Shown here: positions 1 through 9,708 of the stretch, piece by piece
Numbering within the stretch: the stretch's first letter is position 1
Layout: each line of letters starts with the position of its first letter
NCBI GenBank assembly: GCA_037443785.1
Contig: JBBINR010000021.1
Coordinates: forward strand, 1 to 60,524
Length of the DNA: 60,524 bases
Source of the DNA: JAQUOA01 sp037443785
GTDB taxonomy: Bacteria > Bacteroidota > Ignavibacteria > UBA10030 > UBA8401
Direction of reading: 5' to 3'
Translations under genes and position numbers: made by a program
The notes under the pieces: model-generated
Told to the model about the DNA's origin: nothing
The model's input: only the letters and a program-made list of their open reading frames with translations
The model's database searches: none

Positions 1-1
1 T

Positions 2-3000
2 ACAGCGAATGGCCGCCCTGGTATTCATCATGTTATGGCGCGAACGCTGAAAGATGCAGTCTGCCGTTATAAAACGATGAGTGGATATCAAGTGCCGAGG
101 AAAGCAGGATGGGATACACACGGTTTGCCTGTTGAAATCGAAGTTGAAAAACAAATCGGCATCAAACATAAAGATGAAATTCTTGATTACGGCGTAGAAA
201 AGTTCAATAAGGCGTGCCGCGAATCTGTTTGGAAATACAAAACAGATTGGGAAAAGATGACGAAGGAAATGGGATATTGGGTCGACCTGACAGCTCCGTA
301 TGTGACATTCGAAAATAATTACATCGAGTCAATCTGGTGGGCTTTAAAAAAATATTTCGATGCGGATATGATTTATCGCGGATATAAAATCCAACCGTAT
401 TGCCCGCGCTGCGAAACACCGTTGTCGTCCCATGAAGTTGCTCTTGGATATAAAGATGTCAAAGATCCAAGCGTGTATGTGAAAATGAAATTAAAGAAAG
501 AATCCAACACGCATTTTCTCGTGTGGACAACAACTCCCTGGACATTAATTTCTAACGTTGCATTGGCTGTTCATCCTGAGATTGAATATGTGAAGGTTGA
601 ATTGCTCCACGGGGAAGGTGAAGCAACAATTCCGACAGGAGAGTTTTTAATTCTTGCCAAAGCTCGATTGGAAGTGCTGAAAGAAAAATATGTTGTGATC
701 TCCGAATTCAAGGGAGAAGAATTACTCGGAAAAGAGTATGAGCGATTATTCAACTACCATGAAGTGAAAGAAAAAGGATGGTATGTCGTTGCAGCGAATT
801 TTGTTACGACAGAAGATGGTTCGGGTATCGTTCACATGGCACCGGCCTACGGTGAAGACGATTACCAGGTGTGCCGGAAATATAATCTCCCGACAATTCA
901 TCCGGTAAATAAATCGGGAGAATTTGAAGATGCTGTTGCTGATTTTAAAGGAAAGTTTGTTAAAGATGCTGATGCTGACATCATTCATAATTTGAAGCAG
1001 CGTAATATTCTTTATCGAAAAGAAGCATATCAACACAGCTATCCGCATTGCTGGCGTTGTTCATCACCGCTATTGTATTATGCGCGCGACTCATGGTATA
1101 TTCGTACAACTGAATACGCGAAGAGGATGATTGAGTTGAATAAACAAATCAACTGGGTTCCTAAAGAAGTTGGTGAAGGCCGTTTCGGAAATTGGCTTGA
1201 GGAAAATAAAGATTGGGCATTGTCGCGTGACAGATATTGGGGAACGCCGCTTCCTATTTGGGTCTGTGAAAAGTGTAAAAAACAAAAATGTGTTGGCAGT
1301 GTAGAAGAGTTGAAAAAGGGAATGCACATTCCTGAACCGCTTGATCTTCACAAACCATATGTTGATGCTGTAACATTTGCATGTGAGTGCGGCGGAACGA
1401 TGAAACGAACTCCGGAATTGATCGATGTGTGGTTCGACTCTGGCTCAATGCCCTTCGCTCAGTGGCATTACCCCTTTGAGAATAAAGAGATTTTTGAAAA
1501 ATCATATCCCGCTGATTTTATTTCGGAAGGTATTGACCAAACGCGGGGCTGGTTTTATACGCTTCATTCTATTGGAACGTTTCTCTTTGATAAACCTGCT
1601 TTCAAAAATGTTCTTGTGAACGAATTAATCCTTGATAAGCAGGGACAGAAAATGTCCAAAACGAAAAAGAATACTGTTGATCCGTTCCTTTTAATCGAAA
1701 AATACGGTGCCGATGCAACACGATGGTATTTAGTTTCCCAATCGCCGGTTTGGCGTCCGACATTGTTTGATGATGAAGGAATCGGTGAAGTTCAGAGAAA
1801 ATTTTTCAGCACGTTGGTGAACACGTATTCATTTTTTGCATTATATGCGAACATTGATAAATTTGATTTCAGCGAATCACGGACTCCGATTGCGGAACGT
1901 GCAGAAATAGACCGATGGATTATCTCATCATTGCATACGCTAGTAAAACAATATAAACAGCATATGAATGAGTATGATCTTACCAAGGCAACGCGTGCTA
2001 TCACTGATTTTACCCTCGATAATCTTTCGAACTGGTACGTTCGAAGAAACCGGCGCCGATTCTGGAAAAGTGAAAAAGGAAAAGACAAAACTTCCGCGTA
2101 TCAAACATTATATGAATGTCTTGATACCATTGTAAAGTTGGCGGCACCGATTGCACCGTTCCTTGCTGATGAGATGTATCGCAATTTGAATTCGGCGACC
2201 AAAAAGGAATCGCATCATTCCGTTCATCTTGCAATGCTTCCTGATGTTGATGAATCCGTGATTGATACAGCATTAGAAGCGCGTATGGAACGAGCCATCA
2301 AAATTGTTGGAATTGTGCGTGCAATGCGGATGAAATCGAATTTGAAAGTCCGTCAACCGTTGAAAAAAATCATGCTGCCAATTGCCGAAGAACAACACAA
2401 ACAAGAAGTGAAGGCGATGGAAAGTGTGATTCTTGAAGAGATTAATGTGAAAGAAATTGAGTTTGTCACCGATGATGCTGGAATCGTGAAGAAAAAGGCG
2501 AAACCGAATTTTCGTACGCTTGGACAAAAATTTGGCAAACAAGTTCAAGTCGTTGCTGGAAAGATTCGTGAAATGTCTTCAGCGCAAATTTCCCAGGTCC
2601 AAAAAAATGGATCGTATGTATTTTCCGAAAATGGAATTGAATATTTGATTGCGAAAGATGATATAGAAGTGCAGCATGAAGATATGCAGGGGTGGTTGGT
2701 TGAAACCGACGGTTCAATCATGGTCGCGCTTGATACTGAAATTACGCCCGAACTTCGCAATGAAGGATTTGCACGTGAATTTGTCAATCGTGTGCAAAAT
2801 CTCCGCAAAGATTCCGGTTTTGAAGTTACCGATAGAATTGCAATCTATTTCTCTGCTGATGATGAATTATCGAAGGCACTTTTAAATACTTCGGATTATA
2901 TTACACACGAAACGCTTGCTGTTGGGTTGACAAAAGGTATTGCCAATGGCGGGTCGAAGATCAGTGAAGATATCAACGGGGAACGTTGCGAAATCAGTAT

Positions 3001-3019
3001 TGAAAAAGTAATGAACTAA
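2..3019 (+). CDS. ileS: Isoleucyl-tRNA synthetase, 5' end missing
   Basis: Class I aminoacyl-tRNA synthetase charging tRNA-Ile in the cytoplasm. The frame is open to the left edge, so the gene starts outside the window. The first visible codons read TANGRPGIHHV, the HIGH-type signature (GIHH at 20-31). The KMSKS loop is KMSKT at 1649-1663. Several Cys pairs (CPRC, CWRC, CEKC, CECGG) and the length of just over 1000 residues fit the long, eukaryote-like IleRS2 branch rather than the shorter E. coli type; known members of that branch are often mupirocin-insensitive (family knowledge, not tested here). The anticodon-binding helical domain lies in the last third. The next gene follows after 34 bp in the same direction. 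Confidence 0.96.
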   Translation, partial: TANGRPGIHHVMARTLKDAVCRYKTMSGYQVPRKAGWDTHGLPVEIEVEKQIGIKHKDEILDYGVEKFNKACRESVWKYKTDWEKMTKEMGYWVDLTAPYVTFENNYIESIWWALKKYFDADMIYRGYKIQPYCPRCETPLSSHEVALGYKDVKDPSVYVKMKLKKESNTHFLVWTTTPWTLISNVALAVHPEIEYVKVELLHGEGEATIPTGEFLILAKARLEVLKEKYVVISEFKGEELLGKEYERLFNYHEVKEKGWYVVAANFVTTEDGSGIVHMAPAYGEDDYQVCRKYNLPTIHPVNKSGEFEDAVADFKGKFVKDADADIIHNLKQRNILYRKEAYQHSYPHCWRCSSPLLYYARDSWYIRTTEYAKRMIELNKQINWVPKEVGEGRFGNWLEENKDWALSRDRYWGTPLPIWVCEKCKKQKCVGSVEELKKGMHIPEPLDLHKPYVDAVTFACECGGTMKRTPELIDVWFDSGSMPFAQWHYPFENKEIFEKSYPADFISEGIDQTRGWFYTLHSIGTFLFDKPAFKNVLVNELILDKQGQKMSKTKKNTVDPFLLIEKYGADATRWYLVSQSPVWRPTLFDDEGIGEVQRKFFSTLVNTYSFFALYANIDKFDFSESRTPIAERAEIDRWIISSLHTLVKQYKQHMNEYDLTKATRAITDFTLDNLSNWYVRRNRRRFWKSEKGKDKTSAYQTLYECLDTIVKLAAPIAPFLADEMYRNLNSATKKESHHSVHLAMLPDVDESVIDTALEARMERAIKIVGIVRAMRMKSNLKVRQPLKKIMLPIAEEQHKQEVKAMESVILEEINVKEIEFVTDDAGIVKKKAKPNFRTLGQKFGKQVQVVAGKIREMSSAQISQVQKNGSYVFSENGIEYLIAKDDIEVQHEDMQGWLVETDGSIMVALDTEITPELRNEGFAREFVNRVQNLRKDSGFEVTDRIAIYFSADDELSKALLNTSDYITHETLAVGLTKGIANGGSKISEDINGERCEISIEKVMN

Positions 3020-3053
3020 TATCCATCAATTTTGTCATAATGGAAGGACACCA

Positions 3054-3557
3054 ATGGCAAACACAGCGGTAAAAAAGAAGACGACACCGGCAAAGCCGAA
3101 AAAGGTATCTGCAAAAGCAAAAAAAGCTGCTGTCATCAAGAAGAAAAATATGAAAGGGTATAGTGCAAAAGAACTTGCCCATTTCAAAGAGATCATTCTC
3201 GAAAAGCGAAAAGAGATTCTCGAGGAATTGACGATCTTGAAAGAAAGCATGATGGATGTGACGACGGGCGAATATGCGAGTGAAAATTCCATGTACTCAA
3301 CACATATGGAACAAGGTACCGATGCCATGGAGCGTGAGAAAACTTTTCTTTTTGCATCACGCGAAGGAAAATTTCTCAACTATCTTGATGATGCACTTCG
3401 CCGTATTGAAAAAGGCACATACGGCTTTTGTCTCGATTGTATCGATGAGCCGAAGGGATATTGCAAAACCTGCCCGTTAATTCCGAAGGAGCGGTTAGAA
3501 GCAGTGCCGCACGCTCAATTATGTGTTGAGTGTAAAAATTTAAAACAAAAATTTTAG
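3054..3557 (+). CDS. TraR/DksA-family zinc-finger protein with basic tail
   Basis: A 167-residue protein. Residues 1-35 are Lys/Ala/Pro-rich like a histone H1 tail, 36-110 form a helical coiled-coil segment, and the C-terminus is a DksA/TraR-type zinc finger ending in LERLEAVPHAQLCVEC-like sequence. Cys residues are 126, 129, 137, 140, 157 and 160. The family normally has two CxxC pairs; here an extra CKTC pair is inserted between them. DksA relatives bind the RNA polymerase secondary channel, and short TraR/YbiI-type relatives are often of unknown role. The start is fixed by GGAAGG about 8 bp upstream. It sits between ileS and lspA, a common neighbourhood for this family in Gram-negative bacteria. 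Confidence 0.88.
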   Translation: MANTAVKKKTTPAKPKKVSAKAKKAAVIKKKNMKGYSAKELAHFKEIILEKRKEILEELTILKESMMDVTTGEYASENSMYSTHMEQGTDAMEREKTFLFASREGKFLNYLDDALRRIEKGTYGFCLDCIDEPKGYCKTCPLIPKERLEAVPHAQLCVECKNLKQKF

Positions 3558-3575
3558 AGTGGGAGAGCAACCAGC

Positions 3576-4202
3576 GTGCGCGTGTTATATGTAACTGCAC
3601 TGATTATCATTGCAGATCAAATTACAAAATTCCTCGTGAAGGGTATTGATTTCCCTTTCCTTGGGATTATGGTTCAGGGAATGCAGATTGGCCAATCGAT
3701 TCCGGTGTTTGGAGATTTTTTCCGGATTACGTTCATCGAAAATCCCGGTATGGCGTTCGGCATTGAAGTTGGTGGAAAATTCTTTTTGACATTATTTTCG
3801 ATTGTAGCGAGTCTCGGAATTTTGTTTTACATATACATAGTGAGGAAAGAATCGTTGATGTTCAGAGTATCTCTTGCGATGATTCTTGGCGGTGCCGTTG
3901 GAAATCTTATTGACCGAGTTTTCTATGGTGTTTTCTACAATGAAGGCCCGTTATTCTACGGTAAAGTTGTCGATTTTATCGACATCGATTTCATTAATAT
4001 CAATATTCTCAATTTTCATCTCTCAAGATTTTGGGTTTTCAATATTGCAGATGCTTCCGTGACGGTTGGTGTGTTGATGATGCTGTTGTTTCACAGGACC
4101 ATAGAACGAGAAGCAGAACAACAGTCAGAATTAACCGGTGCTTCAGTCGAAACAACATCGCCACAATCCTCAACGCAAACTGAATCGACGCTCCCATCAT
4201 AA
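3576..4202 (+). CDS. lspA: Lipoprotein signal peptidase (signal peptidase II)
   Basis: Inner-membrane aspartyl protease that cleaves prolipoproteins before the lipidated Cys. The 208 residues carry four hydrophobic segments, GNLIDR, VVDFID and NIADAS; the Asp residues of the last two motifs form the catalytic dyad in this family. It is longer than the usual ~165 residues because of a loop in the first periplasmic part and a polar Ser/Thr/Gln-rich tail of about 30 residues. The start is GTG with GGGAG ten bases upstream. It serves several lipoproteins in this window with recognisable lipoboxes. It lies 18 bp from the DksA-like gene and 18 bp from the pseudouridine synthase, so probably one transcript. 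Confidence 0.95.
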   Translation: MRVLYVTALIIIADQITKFLVKGIDFPFLGIMVQGMQIGQSIPVFGDFFRITFIENPGMAFGIEVGGKFFLTLFSIVASLGILFYIYIVRKESLMFRVSLAMILGGAVGNLIDRVFYGVFYNEGPLFYGKVVDFIDIDFININILNFHLSRFWVFNIADASVTVGVLMMLLFHRTIEREAEQQSELTGASVETTSPQSSTQTESTLPS

Positions 4203-4220
4203 CCTCATTTCATACATGAA

Positions 4221-5201
4221 ATGAAAAATCATTTCGAACTTCGCATTCCCCCGGGTCAAACAAAAGAGCGGATTGATTCGTATTTAACGAAACATGTCGA
4301 AAACGCTACCCGCAGTAAAGTACAAGACGCAATAAAAAAAGGCGAGGTGTTGGTCAACGGTAAAAAGGCAAAACCAAGCTATGCCGTTCAGCCTGAAGAT
4401 GTCATTCAAATTCATTTGTCACGTCCCGATCCTCCCGATGTAAAAGCTGAAGCAATTCCACTCGACATCGTTTATGAAGATGGATATCTTCTCGTTGTAA
4501 ACAAACCTGCAGGTATGGTGACGCACCCCGCATATAAAAATTATTCCGGAACATTGGTTAATGCATTGATGCATCATTCCAAAAAGCTTTCACACGTTCA
4601 CGCCGAAGAAGATGAAGAATTTGATATTGTCCGGCCGGGAATTGTTCATCGTCTTGATAAGGATACCAGCGGTCTACTTGTTGTAGCAAAAGACGAGTCA
4701 ACACATCAAAAACTTGCAAAACAGTTTGCCGCTAAAACTTCTGAACGAGAATATAATGCTATTGTATGGGGAAAATTCAAACAACAATCGGGTGTCATTG
4801 ATGCACCGCTTGGAAGAAGTAAAAATGATCGAAAGAAAGTGGCGGTCACTCTTGATGGGAAACATGCTGTGACTGAATACGAAGTGATTGAACAGTTCGA
4901 ATTTCTCTCATTGATAAAATTGCATCTTCGCACTGGAAGAACGCATCAAATTCGCGTTCACCTTGCTCACATTCATCACCCTGTGTTTGGTGATGAAACG
5001 TACGGTGGAAGAGAAATTGCTGCGGGAGGTATTGAAGGAAAGAAAAAAGCGGAAGTAAAAAATCTTCTTGAAATAATGCCTCGACAGGCACTTCATGCAA
5101 AGAAACTTGGTTTTGTGCATCCTGTAAAAAAAGAAACGATGCGTTTTGAAAGCGATTTGCCAAGGGACATGCAGAAAGTGCTTTCTCGCCTTCGGCAGTA
5201 A
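4221..5201 (+). CDS. rluD: RluA/RluD-family 23S rRNA pseudouridine synthase
   Basis: Isomerises uridine to pseudouridine in large-subunit rRNA. An N-terminal S4 RNA-binding domain (about residues 12-75) is followed by the RluA catalytic domain with the HRLDKDTSG motif (catalytic Asp in RLD) at about residues 143-151, and RTGRTHQIRVH near residue 240. The length of 326 matches RluD. It is probably co-transcribed with lspA, a very common pair in bacteria. The precise target uridines cannot be read from sequence, so the symbol is by family resemblance. Confidence 0.93.
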   Translation: MKNHFELRIPPGQTKERIDSYLTKHVENATRSKVQDAIKKGEVLVNGKKAKPSYAVQPEDVIQIHLSRPDPPDVKAEAIPLDIVYEDGYLLVVNKPAGMVTHPAYKNYSGTLVNALMHHSKKLSHVHAEEDEEFDIVRPGIVHRLDKDTSGLLVVAKDESTHQKLAKQFAAKTSEREYNAIVWGKFKQQSGVIDAPLGRSKNDRKKVAVTLDGKHAVTEYEVIEQFEFLSLIKLHLRTGRTHQIRVHLAHIHHPVFGDETYGGREIAAGGIEGKKKAEVKNLLEIMPRQALHAKKLGFVHPVKKETMRFESDLPRDMQKVLSRLRQ

Positions 5202-5337
5202 ATTGTAAGTTCTCCAGATGATATAAAAATTCCTCATTTCTTGTTTTGAAACGAATTGCAGCTTTAATTTGTTATATCAATGAAGCGCATAAGCTTTTTT
5301 TAAAATAAAAATGAATTAATTTCACTACGGGGAAATA

Positions 5338-6240
5338 ATGTCGATTCGACCTATCAAACGAATTGTTCAAGCTCAACCAACGTTAGAAGGTGCAGGCGTG
5401 CACTTACGCCGCGCATTTGGATTTGGTACCACGAATGATTTTGATCCGTTCCTTTTGCTTGATGATTTTCGGAATGACAATCCGAAAGATTATCTTGCAG
5501 GATTTCCATGGCATCCTCATCGTGGAATTGAAACTATAACATATGTCCTTGCAGGAAATGTTGACCATGGTGACAGTCTTGGTAATCGCGGTTCACTTGG
5601 TGCCGGCGATGTACAATGGATGACTGCTGGAAGCGGAATTATGCATCAAGAAATGCCTACGGGTGATGCACAAGGACGAATGCACGGTTTTCAATTGTGG
5701 GCAAACTTGCCTTCGTTACTAAAGATGACATCACCGCGATATCAAGATGTTCCCGCGAAAGAGATTCCTTCAGTAATTGATGATGATGGGACAAATGTTC
5801 GAATCATCTGTGGAGACTTTTGGGGAAAAGTCGGGCCGGTTGATGGTATTGCTGCTGAACCGCGATATCTTGATGTTTGGGTTCCGCCAGGAAAGCGAAA
5901 GACCTTAAATGTTGAAACGACACGCCATGCCTTTGCTTATATCTTTGAAGGCTCAGGGAAGTTTCGTGATTCTTCCGATCCGAGGGCGGTAAAGATTGAA
6001 TCAGTTGGCCCAAACGGAGAAGAACAACTTTCCTGGGCACAAAATCGATCGCTTGTTTTATTTGATAACGGTGATGAAGTTACTGTAGAAGCCGGGGAAA
6101 ATGGCGTACGCTTTTTATTAGTTTCAGGTAAACCGCTTCACGAGCCTGTTGCATGGGGAGGACCAATTGTAATGAACACTCATGAAGAACTTCATCAAGC
6201 GTTTGCCGAACTTCGCAATGGAACATTCATTAAAAAGTAA
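5338..6240 (+). CDS. Pirin family protein
   Basis: Bicupin of 300 residues. The N-terminal cupin carries the full pirin metal site: HPHRG-E (two His) near residues 59-64 and H-Q-E in MHQEMP near 102-106. Bacterial pirins of this type bind iron, and some oxidise quercetin; a cellular role cannot be deduced here. It is separated by 136 bp from the upstream operon and is convergent with mreC, with only 25 bp between the two stops. A run of TTTAAAAT upstream gives no clear promoter. Confidence 0.93.
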   Translation: MSIRPIKRIVQAQPTLEGAGVHLRRAFGFGTTNDFDPFLLLDDFRNDNPKDYLAGFPWHPHRGIETITYVLAGNVDHGDSLGNRGSLGAGDVQWMTAGSGIMHQEMPTGDAQGRMHGFQLWANLPSLLKMTSPRYQDVPAKEIPSVIDDDGTNVRIICGDFWGKVGPVDGIAAEPRYLDVWVPPGKRKTLNVETTRHAFAYIFEGSGKFRDSSDPRAVKIESVGPNGEEQLSWAQNRSLVLFDNGDEVTVEAGENGVRFLLVSGKPLHEPVAWGGPIVMNTHEELHQAFAELRNGTFIKK

Positions 6241-6265
6241 TTTGTAAATTGGGGATGGGAAAGCA

Positions 6266-7090
6266 TTACTGCTTTTCCGTTTCCAACGCCATTCGTTCCA
6301 AGCTGGGGATAAAATCCACAGCAAAAACTTCTTCTGTTTGGCTTAGATTAACGGTTGGTGTAACTTCAATTTTTTTGAAAAGTGAATTTGGAATTTCGCT
6401 CACGGAATTCACAATCCCAATCTTAATGCCCGGCGGAAACGCGTTGCTGTATGCCGACGAAATGATTGTGTCACCTTCTTTTACATCGAGTGTTTTTGCA
6501 ACATTTTTTAAAATCAACGAATTTCCATCCCATGTAAGTATCCCATCAACTCGTGTACGCTGTACTTTTGCACTTGCCCGAAAATCGATGTTATATAATA
6601 TTTGGACAATAGAATATTCTGAACTGGCTGCTATAACTCTTCCGACCAGTCCCTCTCCCGTTACCACAGGATTTCCAATCTGAATCCCGATATTTGTTCC
6701 GGCGTCTAGTGTAATGGTATTTCGTAGGAGGTTGAGATTTTTGGCGACGACTTTGGCGGAAATTAATTTCGTGGTCGATGTTTCCCGCAAGGCGATCATT
6801 GATCGGAGACGAATGTTTTCAAGACGAGCTTCGCGAAGTTGATTTACTTCATCGGAGAGATTGACATTGATGTGTCGGAGGAGTTCATTCTCGCGTTGAA
6901 TCGAGCCGATATTTGGTATAAACGAAAATGTTTGTTGAACAGCACCGAGTACCCCGACAGTCAATGAACGAATATATCGTACCTGGGTGTTGTCATTCAT
7001 CACGAGCAATCCAATAGAGATAGCAACGAGCAGTGTAAAAATAACATACTCTTTGAAGAGGAAGAGGTATTGGTAAATTCGTTGAATCAT
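6266..7090 (-). CDS. mreC: Rod shape-determining protein MreC
   Basis: Periplasmic scaffold protein of the elongasome. One N-terminal transmembrane segment (about residues 14-32) is followed by a coiled coil (about 70-105) and the MreC double beta-barrel domain containing GEGLVGRV and the conserved GxIxS region. Length 274 is normal. It begins 6 bp after mreB stops, so it is translated from the same mRNA. No mreD, pbp2 or rodA follows: the next gene is a convergent pirin, so the mre cluster is split in this genome. Confidence 0.94.
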   Translation of the reverse strand: MIQRIYQYLFLFKEYVIFTLLVAISIGLLVMNDNTQVRYIRSLTVGVLGAVQQTFSFIPNIGSIQRENELLRHINVNLSDEVNQLREARLENIRLRSMIALRETSTTKLISAKVVAKNLNLLRNTITLDAGTNIGIQIGNPVVTGEGLVGRVIAASSEYSIVQILYNIDFRASAKVQRTRVDGILTWDGNSLILKNVAKTLDVKEGDTIISSAYSNAFPPGIKIGIVNSVSEIPNSLFKKIEVTPTVNLSQTEEVFAVDFIPSLERMALETEKQ

Positions 7091-7096
7091 TACGTT

Positions 7097-8122
7097 TTAG
7101 TATCGACGGCTGGTGAGCAATACCTTATGATATTTTTCAAGATTTTCCAGAACCCGTCCTGTTCCGCGAACAACTGCCGTTAAGGGATCTTCGGCAACGT
7201 GAACAGGAAGGGATGTTTCGACTCTTAATCGTTCATCTAATCCTTTGAGGAGAGCGCCGCCGCCGGAAAGCATAATACCACGATCTAAAATATCAGATGC
7301 AAGTTCAGGTGGAGTTCGTTCCAATGTTAATTTTACGGCATCAACAATTGCCTGAACATTTTCATTTAACGCCTCACGGATTTCGACGGAACTTGCGTCA
7401 GTTGTTTTGGGAATACCGTTGACAAGATCGCGTCCCTTTACTTGAATTGTTATTTCTTCTTTTAACGGCATAACGGAACCGACTTCGCATTTGATTGCCT
7501 CAGCGGTTCGTTCGCCGATCAAAATATTGTGATTCTTTTTAAAGAATTGAATGATGGCAGAATTCATTTCATCGCCGGCAATTCGGATCGATTCTTCATT
7601 CACTAAACCGGATAATGCAATAACAGCAATTTCCGTCGTTCCTCCGCCGATATCAACAATCATATTTCCGACAGGCGACTCGACATCAAGCCCGATGCCG
7701 ATTGCTGCCGCCATCGGTTCCGCGAGCAAATGCACTTCTTTTGCGCCTGCATGTTCTGCGGAGTCACGCACTGCACGTTTCTCAACTTCGGTCACACCGC
7801 TTGGAACGCATACGACAATTCTTCTGCTTGGCATCCAACTGACATGCAATTTTTTGATAAATTCACGAAGCATTCCCTCGGCGATTTCAAAATCAGCAAT
7901 AACGCCGTCGCGCATCGGGCGAATGGTACGAATATCTTTGTGCGTGCGGCCGAGCATTTCACGCGCTTCGTTTCCAATTGCCACAATTTTTTTTGTGTTA
8001 CGGTCGAAGGCGACGATCGAAGGTTCGTTCAGCACAATTCCTTTTCCCTTCATGTAGACCAGTGTGTTGGCGGTGCCGAGATCAATTGCAAGATCGGCGG
8101 AAAAAATATCAAAAACTCCCAT
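7097..8122 (-). CDS. mreB: Rod shape-determining protein MreB
   Basis: Actin-like ATPase that forms membrane-associated filaments directing lateral cell-wall synthesis. The 341 residues include the phosphate-1 motif DLGTANTLVY near residue 11, the phosphate-2 motif VDIGGGTTE near residue 160 and the adenosine motif LSGGGALLKGL near residue 287. It predicts a rod or curved-rod cell. It lies 21 bp downstream of purH and 6 bp upstream of mreC, so its expression appears tied to purine synthesis from the purN promoter. Confidence 0.97.
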   Translation of the reverse strand: MGVFDIFSADLAIDLGTANTLVYMKGKGIVLNEPSIVAFDRNTKKIVAIGNEAREMLGRTHKDIRTIRPMRDGVIADFEIAEGMLREFIKKLHVSWMPSRRIVVCVPSGVTEVEKRAVRDSAEHAGAKEVHLLAEPMAAAIGIGLDVESPVGNMIVDIGGGTTEIAVIALSGLVNEESIRIAGDEMNSAIIQFFKKNHNILIGERTAEAIKCEVGSVMPLKEEITIQVKGRDLVNGIPKTTDASSVEIREALNENVQAIVDAVKLTLERTPPELASDILDRGIMLSGGGALLKGLDERLRVETSLPVHVAEDPLTAVVRGTGRVLENLEKYHKVLLTSRRY

Positions 8123-8143
8123 GGTGGTTTCTCTTAATAAGTA

Positions 8144-9682
8144 TCAATGTTTGAAATGACGGATTCCTGTGAATACCATTGCAATGTTGTTTTCGTCCGC
8201 CGCACGAATAACTTCTTCGTCACGGATCGAACCGCCGGGCTGGATAACCGCTGTTGCACCTGCACTGACTGCTTCCAGCAAACCGTCAGCAAAAGGGAAG
8301 TACGCATCGGATGCAACGACGCTTCCCTCTAAAGATAAGTTACTTTCTTTTGATTTCCATACGGCAATTTTCGACGAATCTACGCGGGACATTTGTCCTG
8401 CACCTACTCCCAGCGTTCTATCTTTTACACAATAGACGATTGCGTTGGATTTCATATGTTTGACAACTCTCCATGCAAAAAGCATGGCACTCATTTCATC
8501 AGCTGTTGGCGCTCGTTTTGTAACGACTTTTAACTCAGAAGAAATAACACGTGCGGTATCTTTATTTTGCACGAGAACACCTCCGGGAACGCTTCGAATA
8601 TCTAATTCATTCTTCTTTTGTGCAGAGAGTATTTGGATAATTCTCCGATCCTTTTTCTTCATCAGATATTCAAACACGCCGGGTTCAAAGGAGGGCGCCA
8701 GAATAATTTCTGTGAAAATCTCACTCATTGCTTGTGCCGCAGACATATCCAACGGTCTATTGACTGCAATAATTCCGCCGTACGGTGCTTTGGTATCAGT
8801 AGCAAATGCTTTGCGATATGCGTCTTGAAGTGTTGATGCACTTCCAACTCCGCACGGATTTGTATGTTTGAGAATAACAACAGTCGGTTCATCAAATTCT
8901 GCAACAAGATTTACCGCGGCAGTTGCATCAATAATATTATTGAACGACAATTCCTTGCCGTGAAGTTTTTTTAATGATTCATTAAAATTTCCATATAAGG
9001 CTGCCGCTTGATGTGGATTTTCGCCGTACCGAAGGTCGAATTGCTTTTGTAATGACATCGAAAATGTTTGAGGAAGCGTGAATTCTTTTTCTGATGTTGA
9101 TACTAAATATTCAGCAATTTTTGTATCGTAATGTGCAGTGTGTTGAAATACTTCCTTTGCAAGTTCAAAGCAAGTTTCTTCGCTGACAAAACCATTTCTA
9201 TCCTTCAACTCTTTAAGGAAAGGTTCATATCGATTGCTATTAACAATGACGGCAGTGAATTTATAATTTTTTGCTGCCGAACGAAGCATTGTCGGCCCGC
9301 CGATATCAATGTTTTCAATCGCTTCTTCACGATGGATATCGGGTTTTGCGATTGTCGCTTCGAATGGGTACAGATTCACAACGACCAGGTCGATCGGTGT
9401 GATTTTGTGTTCTTCCAATTGTTTCTTGTGAACGGGATTATCAAGGACAGCAAGAAGCCCTGCATGGACAACGGGATGAAGGGTTTTTACTCTGCCGTCA
9501 AGGATTTCAGGGAATCCTGTAATTTCCGAAATTTGTTTTGCTGGGATATTATGACTGGTAAGCAAGGAATGTGTTCCGCCTGTCGAAATGATTTCGACTC
9601 CCAATGAATGCAGTGTGGAAGCGAATTCAACGATTCCTTGTTTATCCGAAACACTGATTAATGCACGCTTAATGTGAAGCAA
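8144..9682 (-). CDS. purH: Bifunctional AICAR transformylase/IMP cyclohydrolase
   Basis: Last two steps of IMP synthesis: formylation of AICAR using 10-formyl-THF, then ring closure. The N-terminal MGS-like cyclohydrolase domain (about 1-145) contains STGGTHSLL and GGPTMLRSAAKN; the AICARFT domain follows with LRYGENPHQ, LKHTNPCGVG and the C-terminal PGGSIRDEEVI motif. Length 512 is typical. The adjacent purN provides the other folate-dependent formylation of the pathway. Gaps of 26 bp to purN and 21 bp to mreB indicate one operon. Confidence 0.97.
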   Translation of the reverse strand: MLHIKRALISVSDKQGIVEFASTLHSLGVEIISTGGTHSLLTSHNIPAKQISEITGFPEILDGRVKTLHPVVHAGLLAVLDNPVHKKQLEEHKITPIDLVVVNLYPFEATIAKPDIHREEAIENIDIGGPTMLRSAAKNYKFTAVIVNSNRYEPFLKELKDRNGFVSEETCFELAKEVFQHTAHYDTKIAEYLVSTSEKEFTLPQTFSMSLQKQFDLRYGENPHQAAALYGNFNESLKKLHGKELSFNNIIDATAAVNLVAEFDEPTVVILKHTNPCGVGSASTLQDAYRKAFATDTKAPYGGIIAVNRPLDMSAAQAMSEIFTEIILAPSFEPGVFEYLMKKKDRRIIQILSAQKKNELDIRSVPGGVLVQNKDTARVISSELKVVTKRAPTADEMSAMLFAWRVVKHMKSNAIVYCVKDRTLGVGAGQMSRVDSSKIAVWKSKESNLSLEGSVVASDAYFPFADGLLEAVSAGATAVIQPGGSIRDEEVIRAADENNIAMVFTGIRHFKH

Positions 9683-9708
9683 CGATCTTTTTCCCTTTCA
9701 CTTAAAAT

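Noticed and set aside
6261..6281. GGAAAGCA/TGCTTTTCC hairpin as a terminator between pirin and mreC
   Set aside because: It overlaps the mreC stop codon, has a bulge and no proper T-run in either direction.
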